Shown here in pieces: positions 25,187 through 37,700 of a stretch of 64,000 bases of DNA (position 1 is the stretch's first letter; each line of letters begins with the position of its first letter). This DNA is from Durusdinium trenchii. Taxonomy: Eukaryota > Sar > Dinophyceae > Suessiales > Symbiodiniaceae. The DNA is taken from contig CAXAMN010021762.1 of the NCBI GenBank assembly GCA_963970005.1, forward strand, positions 454,810-518,809, given 5' to 3'. Below the pieces are notes generated by a model. That model was not told where the DNA came from. It made no database searches and saw only the letters and a program-made list of their open reading frames with translations. The position numbers and the translations under genes are program-made.

Positions 25187-26883
25187 TTTGAACCGTCTTG
25201 ACCCAATTCCGGGAAACAAAGGAAAACTCCCTCTAAGGCTTAGGCCTTCGAGTCATCTCCTCCTGCCGTCACGCGCGTTGGTGTCACAACGACAACTTCA
25301 CGCGATTGAACGTCTTGGCTTCATCATCCGAAAAATGGCGGCCAGAATGGCATCGCGGCATCGCTATTAAGGTTGGAGGCCATCGCACTTAGGTTGGAGG
25401 CCATCGTACTTGTGTAGGTTGGAGGCCATTGTGGAGGCAGAATGGCTCCAAAACGTCACTTTTGGTTCAAAAAGAGTGGGTCACCAAGTTTGAAAGGTTA
25501 TGTTCATGTTCATGTGGGGTGTCCATTTTCTCCACCCTCCACCCACAAAATGATCTTACGGACTTGGATCCTATTTTTCACCAAGTCCCAACACGTCGAG
25601 TCCTGTGTCTGCCATCTGCCAAAAAAAAGAAACTGCTTCGAGATCCACGAGAAGCCTCCTACGAAGCCTGCAATAGGAAAAGGTTGGGCCTGCCGTACGG
25701 GCAACCGTCTCTGGTCTAGAGTCTGGGTGGGTCTCTTTGGTGAACTCTCAGGCTCCACCCCCAGACATCGCCAGTGCCCTGTCACCACATGTCACCACCT
25801 TGCGCCGCTCCTTGCCGCCACCGTTGCCTCTCTTGACGTTCCTCCGGCCGAGCGGCGCGAACCCCGGCGGAAGTGCGGCCCACTCGGAAGGCGGTTCGGC
25901 GGAGGGTGAGTCGCAGCTTCTGAGAACCGCTTCAAACATCGAAAACCCTAAGAATCAGACCGGACCCGATCCACCGAACTGGAGGGTGACCGGACCCTGG
26001 TGACCCCCCGGGGGGCCTGGGACAAGAACCCGAAGCAACACCTTCACCTTCACTGGTCGGGTTCTTGAGACCAAAGGGCAGGTCCATCCTGGATATGGGT
26101 GCGATGGCCCTAGCCAGCCCAATACTTGGGGTTTTTCTCCAGCGACCCGGGACACCCGGATGGTCCATGCTATTTTTCAACCTTTGTTAAATGCCTAGCC
26201 CCTCCACTTTCATGGAGGAGTTTTGGCGCATGAAGGCTCCGTTTTCTCCACATTCCAAGACTAGGAGTCTTGCATCTTTTTTGGTACGAACAAACAGACA
26301 GAAAGGTTACTTGGTGGTTCTAGGTCTACCAGGTCTACTGCCACCTGTCACTCTGAAACCAACATGCTCTTCCGCTCTGTACTCTGTACAGTGGCCCCCT
26401 TTTGAATCCCTTTTGGTACAACATTGTCCTCATTGTCCAACAGCATGCGGTCTTCCTCATCGTCCCAGGAAAACCTTTGCCACACTCATCCTCTGGTCGC
26501 TGAAGATCACCCAGTTCGTTCGTTCGATCGGGATGCACCTTCGAGAGAAAACATACACTCTGACGAACAATGACGAACACATCAAATGGCAGCGGAGAGT
26601 TCACCCCCAAATTTGTAGAGAAAAAGGCACTCTATCGGCAGATCGGCACCAAACCATCCGCGGCCATGTGTTCGTCAGAGTGTAGAGTTCCCCTTTTGTT
26701 GAACAACCAGTGATATTCACATCCATTGCTGCAAGGACTTTGAAGAAACCTTCCCTAATGACAGCCTGATGACACGGAAAAGATCTGAATCAGGACCTCT
26801 GAAAGCGTGGATCCTCCACGGATCAAAAGATACTGAAACATACAAGAACCACAATTTCAATGTAGACCAGTTGATTAAGGAAA

Positions 26884-26966
26884 ATAACCCTCCACCCTGG
26901 AAGATTAACATGGAACCTGAAAACAACTGGGTTGTAGAGGAAAGTAGTCTTCCAAAGGACCATTTT
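26884..26966. mobile_element. Family F fold-back element
   Basis: Contains ccctggaagattaacatgga and aacctgaaaacaactgg, the inverse of words at 1,140-1,190, and a weak inverted partner aaagtagtcttccaaagg. The boundaries are approximate. Confidence 0.4.
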
Positions 26967-28810
26967 TAGGATGCATGTTAATCGAATGGTCAAAGATCTC
27001 CAGTCTTTGGGATATATGTTTTATTCAACAGTCGTCTGAAACCGACCCAAAACCTGATACATCTGATAATGCTGAGATCCACATGATCCGCGTATACCTT
27101 GTGGGAGCCTTGTGGGAGGGATTGCGTGTTGGTCTCAACTCACTTGAAAGGAATGAAGAGTGGGATCGATCATCTTCAAAGACAAATATATCTCAAAAAG
27201 CACGACCCGGCTTGGCTCTTGCAACCGTGTTGCAAGGCTCAGCAGCTGCTTGGCCTCGGAAGTGTTTCCCATTCTTCAATCCCAACAAGTCAATCAGGAT
27301 TTGGTCCAAAAGAGCGGCAAATGTCTTCCCGTTCTTCAACTATCTGAATCAACTGCTTCAATTGAAATGCATGGAACTCCCAGGGTCTGCCTGAGAATGA
27401 CAAAAAAATGGGCGCGAATCAACATGCGAACAGCAGGACCCAATGTAGACTCTGGAATGATAGACCCCTCATGACCCCATGGAGGAGGAGTTTATTCATC
27501 AATTTTAGCGCAAGTAGCAAGGACGCTATTAGGTGGAGGCCATCGCAAGATATCGCAAGTAGGTTGGAGGCCATTCCTACTAGCTCCTTACTTAAGAGTC
27601 TACATGGATGTTCCCTTTCTCAACATGCGAACATGTTGAGAAAGGGGAACTTCAAGAGCTGGATACACAAACACTGCGGTATGGCCACCGCCGGCGCACA
27701 CCGGCACTTACGAACCTTAGGGTTTGTCTTCGCTTCGAACAAAAAAACAATTCCCTAGGGATTCAAGCACCTTCTCAGAAGGTGAAGAAGGAGGCACTGT
27801 TATGTAGGTGCCAGCCAGTCAGGTCCAGCCGTACCGAACCTGAGGTTCGGTACGATTGCGATCTCCAGACCTTCATCCTTTTTTTGACATCATTGAACAT
27901 GGTACCACTGGTGCCAACCGGCAAAGATTGCGACGAACGGATGAGAAGACGACTTCTGGCAGAACAGCTACCCTGTCTGACAAGAGTCCAGTCAGTGAAA
28001 GCAGTGAACATCTTGGAATCTTCCAACGATGAAAAAGATCGCGAGCATTTGCACAGTGACACAAGGTCCAGTCACGCTCCAAACTACTCGGAGATACCTG
28101 TATATGCCAACTTTCTGCCTTTTCATACATAAAGCCAGCCAAAAGGCAAACATCTGGCATAATTGGAAGATCCAGGTGTGTCAAACCACCCCAAACTCCG
28201 TGCTGGAATATGGGTGTGTAGGGAAACACCCAACATCACCCAACCAATGGGTAGACTATATTGTAGACTGGTCTATTTCTTCGGAACCTTCCGGGGGGGG
28301 GGTGCGGAACGCCTAAGAGGTCGAGACCTGATTGAAGATACTGACAAGTCAGGATTAATAAATCCCCCCGTTGACCTACCATGTGGGGGGGGTTTATTAA
28401 TCCGGTCTTTACATTACACACCTAACATGTCAATCCCTGTGGTGCGAGCCCCAGGGCTTCGGTGGTCACACCGCAGCTTTCGGAGCAGTTCGGAGCGCGA
28501 GGTCCACGGGCGTTCGGAGCACGCAGGCTTTGGGGCCGGACAGCCAGGACACCCATGTCCGGTGGTAGAAAGGAACTTAGTCTGACATCTCCATCCTCAA
28601 CCAGTGATCCGAACTGCTTCACCTCCCATTCGAACGATTCTTCGCTTTTTTTCACGCGCGTTTCCAACGCACGCCGCTGGGTCTAACCCGACCAGCTCTT
28701 GGAGGAGTGCCAGCTGTAGCTCGGGATCCTGCTACACGAACGGCGCCGAACGGCCCGTCGCGAGACAGGTCGACAGTTCAAGAAATACCGAAGTAACGAA
28801 CATGGGACAA

Positions 28811-28889
28811 TACCAGGACCCTCCTGTCGGGGTGTCCTGGCTGAACTACCCCACACTACCGCACTAGGCTTCCAGACAGGGTCCTGGTA
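28811..28889. mobile_element. Fold-back element related to family E
   Basis: Begins taccaggaccctcctgtc and ends gacagggtcctggta, a 15-base nearly perfect terminal inverted repeat around a 48-base loop. It is noncoding. Confidence 0.55.
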
Positions 28890-29289
28890 GGTTATATGTT
28901 ATATAACTTACCCGTTTTCTGAGGTACAATCGGGTTGCCTCCAGGTGGGAAGAGTATCTGCTACATACTCTCATGCCACGATGCCCCTTTTTCTTGTAGA
29001 GCAAGTGAACAAATATGAAAAGGCTTGCCAGGCTTGCCATCACCTTTCAGCCGGGTACGCTTTGGCACGAGCAGGCAGCAACTCCCCTTTGACTCCAACA
29101 CAGATAAGACTTAACAAGTTCTTCCTTATGCTGTAACTATATACTAAAGAATTCAACGCATTGTCCAATGTTGTACCTCAAAAAGGCCCCTGACGTCCTC
29201 TTGAGGCGGCAGCTCGCTTTGGAAGACCTCCTGAGTTGGCTCGGCCGAACGCTTCCGCGACCGGCGAAGGAGTTTACTGAGCTTCGGTA

Positions 29290-29669
29290 GTGATGGCCTC
29301 CAACCTCAGAGCGATGGCTTCCAACCCAAGAGCGATGGCCTCCAACCTAAGAGCGATGGCCTCCAACCTAAGAGCGATGGCCTCCAACCTAAGAGCGATG
29401 GCCTCCAACCTAAGAGCAATGGCCTCCAACCTAAGAGGGATGGCCTCCAACCTAAGAGCGATGGCCTCCAACCTAAGAGCGATGGCCTCCAACCTAAGAG
29501 CGATGGCCTCCAACCTAAGAGTGATGGCCTCCAACCTAAGAGCGATGGCCTCCAACCTAAGAGCGATGGCCTTCAACCTAAGAGCGATGGCCTCCAACCT
29601 AAGAGCGATAGCTTCCAACCTAAGAGCGATGGCCTCCAACCTAGTAGCGATGGCCTCCAATCTAAGAGC
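29290..29669. repeat. 18-unit, 21-bp tandem minisatellite
   Basis: Eighteen head-to-tail units of a 21-bp word (a plus gcgatggcctccaacctaag) with only scattered substitutions. The period is a multiple of three, so both strands stay open: the plus strand reads repeats of MASNLRA and the minus strand repeats of LEAIALR. The same word is dispersed throughout the repeat regions, but not in the gene island or the retroelement. I regard the open frames as by-products, not a protein gene. There are no unique spacers, so it is not a CRISPR array. Confidence 0.9.
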
Positions 29670-31104
29670 TTCTGTGCGTTGTGACAGAGCGAGAAGAGCG
29701 CGCCCACCGGCGGGAGTGGGTTTGCAGGAGACCTCAACTTCAAAGTAGATGGGTGAAAGAGTCTAAGACACACCGTGACACGGAGTGGCCTTGTCAATTC
29801 TCCAAAACACTTTCAAAAAACACACACACACACACACCTTTCTTTGCTGTTGATTGATGGATGCTAATTCTTTAGTACCCTGACGCATACCCCAACATCC
29901 ACTGTGACGCAGAGGCATATGGTCCGTCAACCTTTGGCATTCTCCCTGCAGCCTAATTTCCGAGGAACACGTTTGCGTAGCGATGACAACCCCTGGAAGT
30001 CCAAGACAAAGTTTTAAATTGTTGAGCTGTTTTCGTAGTGTAGATTTCTTATAGTAAAACATAGTAAAACAATAATGATGGTTTGGAACACTATTTAACA
30101 TAACGTACAATACATAACATGGTGGTGGTTGGAAGCCTAGGGCCTAGGGAAACCTTTTCAAGACGCATATGTGCGACGCATCATGTTCCTCCAATCAACG
30201 CCCCAAACCTCAACGGTCGCTCCTGCTGTTGCGACCACCGCTCCATAGCCACTACATAGCATGCCCTCTCCAGCCTTGGGAACGCGCAATCCTATGAGTT
30301 ATCAAATGTGGGGTCCCAAAACATCTAGTCCATGGCCACTACAGTAATGATCAAAGCAACCAATAAGCTGATAAGCTATTCAAAAACAAAACAACCAATA
30401 CCCTAGAAGTCCAGTTGACGTTCAAATGGGTCTGACGAACGAGGACCCGAGTCGAAAGGAACATCCAGAAACCTTCGGTGGTCCCAGAAATGGTCGAACT
30501 GGACTTCTAGTGAACATGGATGCATTTGGCCAGCAAATTAAATTTCCCTAAGAATCAAGGACCCTCAAAGGTGAAGGTTTTGAGGGTCCAAACCCCGGCC
30601 TGCTATGCAGGGTCCAAACCCTCCAGTTCGGAGGGTCCAATGATTCTTAGGGTATTAAATCATCACCTTGGAGCCTTGCAGTTTGTGAGCCTTCCAGTTC
30701 TTGCTTTGGTCACCACTTCAGCCATCTCCACAAACCCCTGCTTGGTCTCCACCGTTCAATAGGCTGAAACCCGAACCACCATTTACTAAGCATATTGCAC
30801 CACAAAACCAACCCCAGCACCACGGAAAGACGGAAAGGGTGTATATATGTATATATACCTTCATCAACAAAATTCGATAAAAATAAAGGTTCTGATTGGA
30901 AACCCGGGGTTTCTGATGGAAACCCGATGTTTTGATTCTGGTGCTTTGTCAGCTTCGTGAGAGTTTTCCTCGAGCTCTCTGCGGACCTTTCTTCATCAAG
31001 CTTGGAGCTCCCCATCCAGCCTGAGTGAGCCTTGGACTTGATCCCGGGGATCGGAAACAGTGTTCAGATGCTATGAACTTCTATTAACTCTTCAACTTAA
31101 TGTT
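29670..31104. other. No gene recognised; transition into the gene island
   Basis: Contains an (ac)n run at about 29,819-29,837, a family B element (30,546-30,652) and a (ta)n run near 30,842-30,856. The word aaacccgatgttttgattct lies at 30,920, and a near copy occurs at 46,702 beyond the other end of the island. The last 100 bases precede the stop codon of gene 4 and should hold its 3-prime UTR. Confidence 0.5.
30546..30652. mobile_element. Family B hairpin element
   Basis: A 107-bp unit from ccctaagaatcaaggaccct to tgattcttaggg with the usual three internal hairpins and a 6-base expansion in the middle one. The flanks are TT and TA, so a target duplication is not evident here. Confidence 0.7.
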
Positions 31105-32844
31105 TCATCCCAACGGGCGAATCAAATATCCAACGCGGATGAAATGGTGGTAGCTACTTTGTAGATACCGATCCATGATGCGATCCAAAATGGGAGACTG
31201 TGCTGTCACCCGTCTGGACAGCCTCGAGGGCCGTCCGATAAAGTCTTCTGATGGCTGGCAACTTGTGGCCAGCGGCGAAAGCACAAAAACATTGCGTTCA
31301 TGCGCACTCCACATATCGACCAAAAAGTGGTGTAAGACATGTATTTTTGGCTGAAAGACGAACAGGTTTCGTCCGCTTCTTTTGGACAAAGTTGCCATTT
31401 CAGAGTATCTTCTCAAAAACTTGAAACCCAGCTCAGCGCACATCCCAGAAACTGAAGGGCTCAGCCAAGCAGATGAGCGATACAGCAGCTTGCTGCAACG
31501 CTGGATTGCATCACAAGCTTCGGCGGCCAATCCAAGTAGAGGTTCGTCCCTGAAAGACTCTAGGGCAAACCGTTCCTCGACATACGCCATCAAAGAAGTT
31601 GATAGGGCCCCTTTGTGCCAGCCGCCTGATGGAAATTGGCTCGTGGTATCCCAGCCAATTGCCTCCTTTGACAACTTCGCAAAGTAGGACTTTTTGGGGT
31701 TACTGCGGCACCAAGCTTTGTAATGCTGACTCAATGCCTGAAAACGATCCTCCACACTGCCAAATGGTTGTTGTTCAGAAAGTAGCGCAATGACCGATCC
31801 CAAGAAGTTTCGGGTCACGCCAAGATGCATGCAGTGGAACCAGTCGAAAAGCCACAAAGCTTCCCCTTTCTCCGGCACATGCAAAAGGTGTTGCGTGAAC
31901 GGTGATGGCTCTGAGAAAGGGCTCTGGGTGAAGCAAGTTCCAATCCAGTCAGGGCGTCGGGTCGCAATCTGTTCAAAAGCCACATCCGGTTGTCCACTCC
32001 TGCATAAGTGGCAAATGCCAGCAGGAGGGTTTCTCACGCTCACACGCTTCTGTATATTGTTGAAGCTTCTTGTAAACATAGCCGACTTGTGAAGGAACGG
32101 CCAGTCCCCAACCAGACCCAGAACAATGCCCCAATACGACAAACCTTCTCGATCAGAAATGCCGTGTTCCCACAAGAAACGAGCATCTAATGCAACCTGT
32201 TCCATAAGGGTTTTCCACGTGTCACTTTCATCTTGATCAGAATAGTCCTTCTTTCGCAGACTTGCTATGAGAAACCTGTTTGTATAGGTGTGCCCCTCAA
32301 AGTTGCACTCCATTCTTTCCCAAACTCTTGACTTGCTCTTTTTGCCAAATCCGATTCCAAGCACCGAGTGGAACGAAATGACAAAATGCGCTTGATGACG
32401 GCGACCACGGCCTTCGTCGCCGTGAACGACCAATGGAACTGCTCTTTCCAAACAAATTCTCCCACGAGACACTTCATCAAACAGTTGGTGGTCTGGATGC
32501 CGCATCTTGAAGTGTTTCCAAAACGCTTTCAGGATAGACTGCTCCCTTGAAGCATGTGGTCGATGTAGACCATGTAGGATGTGCATGCAGGAATTGGCCA
32601 GGAAAAATTCAAACCAACTTTGCATTCTCAAGACTGGGATGTGTTGATGAGATGACCCAAGAACTGTCTTCTTGACAGGTAACGCTAGCCGAAGCTTCTT
32701 CACTAAAAGCTGGTTGCAGTCTCTTTCTGGGTTCCCTAAGTTACATTCCGCAACTTCCAGTAACCCTCCTGATTTCGCAGCAGCCTTTGCGCCTACATCC
32801 AACACGAATTCGCGGGCTGCCGCTATAGCGGAAGTACATGTGGC
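31105..32844 (-). CDS. Gene 4, exon 7: transposase-like exon
   Basis: A single 1,740-base open exon with 580 codons including the stop, by far the longest intact frame of the island. It has no in-frame ATG at its start. Instead a CCTAG|GCC acceptor precedes it, in phase with the donor CAG|GTGAGG at 33,105/33,104. Three acidic motifs (HGDEGR, FDWFHCMHLG, SEDFIGR) are spaced about 190 and 200 residues apart. Composition is ordinary protein, with no low complexity. Alternative view: a stand-alone conserved dinoflagellate family of unknown function. Confidence 0.75.
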   Translation of the reverse strand, partial: ATCTSAIAAAREFVLDVGAKAAAKSGGLLEVAECNLGNPERDCNQLLVKKLRLALPVKKTVLGSSHQHIPVLRMQSWFEFFLANSCMHILHGLHRPHASREQSILKAFWKHFKMRHPDHQLFDEVSRGRICLERAVPLVVHGDEGRGRRHQAHFVISFHSVLGIGFGKKSKSRVWERMECNFEGHTYTNRFLIASLRKKDYSDQDESDTWKTLMEQVALDARFLWEHGISDREGLSYWGIVLGLVGDWPFLHKSAMFTRSFNNIQKRVSVRNPPAGICHLCRSGQPDVAFEQIATRRPDWIGTCFTQSPFSEPSPFTQHLLHVPEKGEALWLFDWFHCMHLGVTRNFLGSVIALLSEQQPFGSVEDRFQALSQHYKAWCRSNPKKSYFAKLSKEAIGWDTTSQFPSGGWHKGALSTSLMAYVEERFALESFRDEPLLGLAAEACDAIQRCSKLLYRSSAWLSPSVSGMCAELGFKFLRRYSEMATLSKRSGRNLFVFQPKIHVLHHFLVDMWSAHERNVFVLSPLATSCQPSEDFIGRPSRLSRRVTAQSPILDRIMDRYLQSSYHHFIRVGYLIRPLG

Positions 32845-34615
32845 CTAGGTCGATGATCAATCCAAGTGGATTTCAGCTGTGCGGGGTATGAGGGAAGGTG
32901 GGGCTATTGATGGAGTGATTTCACTGGACATGTTCATGTTCATCGCAAGTCAAAATAAGTGGATCGTCGGTTCTCACGCAAAAGCACTACTTATGTAATT
33001 CGATCTTTTGGTCAGTAGGGACACTGAGCTACCAGCTTGCATGTGTGCATTCACACACGCCTTTTTAATTTAGCTATAGAATTTGGTGAAACAGTGGACC
33101 TCACCTGTGTTGGCTGAACAGGCTTGATTGGCGGTGGGTATTTGAAAGATCTGTACACCAAATATGTGCAGTGCTGGCTTTCAACCAAGGAATCCGATTG
33201 GATGGCGACTGTATCGCCACCGGCCTTGATGTTCCGGCAACCTGGCTTACCTGGGCGAGCCGGGTGACTTGGGTGATAGGGTAAAGGATGGTTTTGTTTT
33301 GTATGCATTACATACATGACACGTTGGTGGAAACATCCCAAAATATCACAAGTTAAATCAACATAGACAAGATGCTTTTGAAGATATCGATGAGAGATGC
33401 TTCAAGCATCGCCGGACCAAAAGGCTCTTCAGACTGGTAAAGGACCACCATTTTCGACCATCGATCTCTGTCGAACCGGTAACCATAAAGGCAGTTGTTC
33501 CACCTCCAACTGCAATCATGGGTGTAGCCAACCTTCCAAATCATGGGCTCGTGCTTCGCAAAAAGAGATGTGATGACGGATTTGGCATAGTTAAGGACCT
33601 TGCCTGCTGTTGCCCCTTTTGGTGGGAGCCTGTACTCGAGAAAACTGATGTCATCACAACATTCAGGTGAACCACATTGCACGTTGGAATGCGCATGCTG
33701 TTTGACGATTGACCCCAGAGGATCCAGAGGTGTTGCCCTGACAACTGCCACCTCCGGAAAATCGGTCTTGACATTGTGAGGCTCCTCGTCTTGGTGTTCT
33801 CCATGGCGGTCTCGACTCCAGCTTCTTGACCACGGGAATGGCATCAAACGATCCTGGGATAGTTGACATAGACACAGGTACTGTGCATGTAAACTCACCT
33901 AGTGCACAAAGTTTCTGAGCCAGCTACATACGCTATAGCCAATGCCAGTACAAATTAATTCAATTTATTGAGTCAAAGGATTGATTGAAATTTTCACCAA
34001 GGGTCATCACGGTGACATGTAAAGAGTTCCAACAGCTCATCCTCTGGGCTCTCATCGCTCATCGCCCATGGAAACTGAGAAAAGGAAGGCCGTCGATATA
34101 GGAAGTCACGGGGTTGATGTGAAATGCCTTCATTGAATCGATATGATGTTTCAACATCGCTTGCTCGAAGAACATGTGAACGCACAAATGAATGAGTGAG
34201 AGCAAAAACATGTCTTGAGTGACCTGTCCCGACATGTCTTGAGCTATCAGGTTGAGCACCCGGGCGCCATCACCAATTCGTTGAGAGAAGCCTCTCACTG
34301 CGCGGCCTGGCTTGGGACCTGGCCAGGACGAGGGCTCACTACAGATATTAACCCATATCAAAGAATCTGCAATTCTATAGTCCAGATCAGTTCATATCAG
34401 TTCCATATAGTTCATGGTTCAGACTGCCAATCTGATTTGAAGAAGTGTAGGTCGACCATGTTTTTTCCATCTGAATTACCCCAAGCAGCGTTCGATCTTC
34501 GCTTTGGAAACATAACACAGATTACTGCTGTGCTGCAGCAATCAAACCCACAAAATGTAATGCCAAAGTGCGTGTCCACAGGCCCCAGCTGACGGTCGAG
34601 ATCTGATGAAATCAT
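31105..34615 (-). CDS. Gene 4: GIY-YIG-like module joined to a transposase-like D-D-E protein
   Basis: Proposed exons in transcription order: 34615-34572, 34338-34224, 34074-33998, 33932-33908, 33853-33376, 33250-33105 and 32844-31105. Phases fit and give about 874 residues. The last three exons are well supported, the first four tentatively. Exons 5-6 hold WKVGYT (about 193-198), a following Arg and the LEASLIDIFK segment, a layout seen in GIY-YIG/T5orf172-type nucleases. Exon 7 carries VVHGDEGR (D438), FDWFHCMHLGV (D629) and SEDFIGRPSR (E828), which I read as a possible D-D-E transposase triad like CACTA/Tnp2 enzymes. A CHLC pair lies near 582. The intron between exons 5 and 6 uses a GC donor. 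I remember many unnamed dinoflagellate proteins of this type. The domain names are inference and catalytic activity is unproven. Confidence 0.6.
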
Positions 34616-34773
34616 AAACAAATCATAAACTCGAAGGTGTCGTCAAACAGAAGCCATCAAATCGATATGCAGCAAGACTTTGTTTTGACATGTTTTGATG
34701 ACTGATTCTACGATATGTTTCTGAAAGACCTGTCCCATGGAGCAACACGCAGCCCAAACATCGAGAAATCTAA

Positions 34774-37700
34774 CTACTTCTTGGCAGTGCGACGGCGCTT
34801 CGTCTCTGCCGGTTCCTGTTCAGCTTCTTCTGCCTTCTGCCTCTTCTCTTTTTTTTTCATTCTTGTCTTTCTTGTCTTTCTTGTTTTTGGTCTTGTCTTC
34901 TCCGCCCGGCCCGCTTTTGCCATCAGCAGTCTCACTCTTGTCGAAGAACTTCTTTTGGTTCCTGACGGTGATTGATCTGAAAGAGATATAAGAAGTGAGT
35001 CTATTTGGGTATAGGTGCATGCATGTTCAATTCTGGATCGAAGGGCAACGTTGTTTTTTCTCAATCATCAGAATATATGGAACGACTGGAAACTGATCTA
35101 CTGCTATACTGTACTGGGAACTGATCTAGTGCTACTGTGGTTTTGTCAAATCTTGTAGATGCTGGGGGTATCCGATGGTATCCTTTGAAAACCAATCTTG
35201 AGCCACATATATTTGACATGAGGCAATGCCGCTCCTGGTCTTCATCTCCGCAGCCGCTGCTTTGGAGCACCTTGGCAACCGTGGGGCGAGTCAGGGAAGA
35301 TACGCATCGTCAAAAAAGACTCGTAAGCAACTTCAGTAGTATAGCGGAATGCACGTATATAGAATTTGATTGCGCATCATATCGGAAAACATATCGATGT
35401 GTACTGTGATGGAGATGTGAAATATCCATTTGCACTTTAGGTTCCTTACGCAAGGGTCGCAGTCTTCATTTTGCTTTCGGCTTCAGTATAGAACCTTAAA
35501 CAAACCGCAGCTCAGACAAAAGATCCTGTGCAAAGCTGAAAAATTGAAAGATATCCACAAAAACATGTTACTGGTACACAAGATTCACTCGGACATGTTG
35601 ATTTTTTTTGATTACCAAAGTTGAAAAGAATGACCAGTAACGTCTCAGTGAGGTATCCGTTCGCTTCCCCACGAGACCATACCTCCTGGCACCCATCGTA
35701 CTCGCTGTCAAGGTTGACTATCTCCTTCTTGAGAGTTTCGATGCACCTAGGCAAGTTGATTTAGTGGGATGAATGAGGTGGGAAAGGGATGATGAACAAT
35801 TATTGAAGATAAAATGCACGAGAATGCAACAGACTGAGAAACAAACTTGTTGGCTCCCTCATCATGGGCATATTTCGTCTTGAGTTCTTTGACAAGGCTG
35901 CGCATTTTTCCACTTTTGGACAGCACGCTTTCCATGAACTTCTTGAAACGGTCTTTCGTCTCCCAGGAAGAAATGATCATGACAAACATGTCAACTATAA
36001 ACACTCAAATCAATGCCAATAATATGCAGTGAACATAATCCAGCCTGATTATACTTGGACTCAACATTCGGCCCCTTCTCCGAAACAATCTTTTTTTCGG
36101 CAGCTTGTCGATCGGCAATGGCGCCATCGCCATTGAACATGTCCGCAAACTTGAAGCTGGGTTCGTCAGTTGCCTGTATTGGCTGAGGGAGTCAAATCAT
36201 CGCCATTTTGATACCATGGACCATGGATGCTAAGTCGAATTTGTTCTGATTCGATGCATGATCATGGGCATGGCAGGCCTTCGACTGCCTTTCATGGATT
36301 TCTTCAAAGCTTTGTTGTTCCTGTCTTTTCCCTGTCTCCTTGATAATCACCCAGAATTCTTCGGCTCCGTCGTAAATGTTATGCCTCGGTTGCAGTGTTG
36401 ATCACACAGTCTGAAAGAGATATGTCAAATAAAGATCAATAAGACTGATTAAGTATAAAAGAAACCACACCGATGGAATCTCACATACTGCGGATAGACC
36501 TCATTTGATCCCACTACAATCCACTACATTAAACCTTGAAGCGCATCAGACTTTGACGATTGCCTACCCAGCTTGCAGGTATCAAAAGCGAGAAGAATCC
36601 TACAGCTGTGCGCCTGAAGTGGCTTGGTCCCAAAGCTTTGCATCTCGCCTTGGCGCCTTCGATTCTTTGCCTGGGCAGCGGATGGGGAAGAGTTCCTGGG
36701 ATAAAACTTGTGAGTTATTGGTTGAAAGGCGGCAGTAGATGCCAAAAGTCAAAACGAAACGGACAAATCTGACTGAGACGAGCACGTACTCCATCCTAGG
36801 TCGTTTTTCAATTCCGATTCTGAAAACCATCCTTCCTCAAGGGTTAGCTCCACCAACTGTTTCTTCTTGACCAGAATGGTGAGCTGGTTCACGAATTCAT
36901 CCTAGATCAATGCATTTCAATTTGTTGCAAGAATTTGCAAGATTATGAATGAACATTTGTTGAGTAAGCGCTGGTTAGTCATGGTAAATCTATATCTGCA
37001 AGAATTGTGCACGCAAACAACGACTCAGTTCTGATATGCAGACAAATCTCGGGATTGAAGTTGACTTTGGAGAAAAGATCTGCCACTGCGTTTTTACAAC
37101 CAGTGGCCCACTGTTGTTTCACAAACTCTGGGGCTTCACGGTCTTTTCTCTTTGCTTTGGGTTTCACCCAACGGATCAGCCTTGCTTTGGCCGCAGCACG
37201 TAGGCGCATCTGTGCAGGGAAATGTGACCAACATAAATGAAGAACAAAGTTAAATCCAGCTTCGAATTTGCACTGTAAGGACATACATCCCTGGTTGAAA
37301 AAGGTTGAAATGCATGTATGTACGCATCAGCCTTACGTGTCTCAGCAGCTCGAGTTGCATCTTCAGCCCCCTCCGAGGGCAGAGGCACCATCTGCTGTGG
37401 AACCTCGGCCTGAACCTGGTCAAGCGGCTCCTTGGGAGATTTGGGGGCAATTGAAACATTCGGGATGGGAGTATCCGATCGGATTGGTGTTGGCAGTGGC
37501 TGATCTGGAGCAGCAGGGTCAGCATGGGATACTTCTGAAACCTGAGCGAATGATAAAACCATGTTGAAGTATAACCCCAGGAAAGTCGCAATGCAGATTG
37601 GGCAAACAGTAAATGTGCACTTTAAAAGCACATTATATCACCAATGAAGTGACGGTGAACTCTTGACATAGAATAAGTTTAGTAAACTCATCGGAACCTT

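Larger units (their letters stand above)
25187..29284. other. Repeat-rich stretch without recognised gene
   Basis: Holds 21-bp words at 25,372-25,432 and 27,528-27,580, a degenerate family B unit at about 25,946-26,078, a family F unit at 26,884-26,966, a family A-like unit at about 27,752-27,860 and a family E relative at 28,811-28,889. Frames are short and mutually overlapping. Confidence 0.5.

Noticed and set aside
29290..29669. CRISPR-like array
   Set aside because: Units are contiguous with no unique spacers, the genome is eukaryotic in character and no cas genes are present.
29274..29748. Long repeat-encoded frames MASNLRA (plus) and LEAIALR (minus) as a heptad-repeat protein
   Set aside because: Both strands are open only because the unit is 21 bp without stops. 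The same word is scattered in noncoding sequence, and no promoter, splice site or flanking domain supports a gene.
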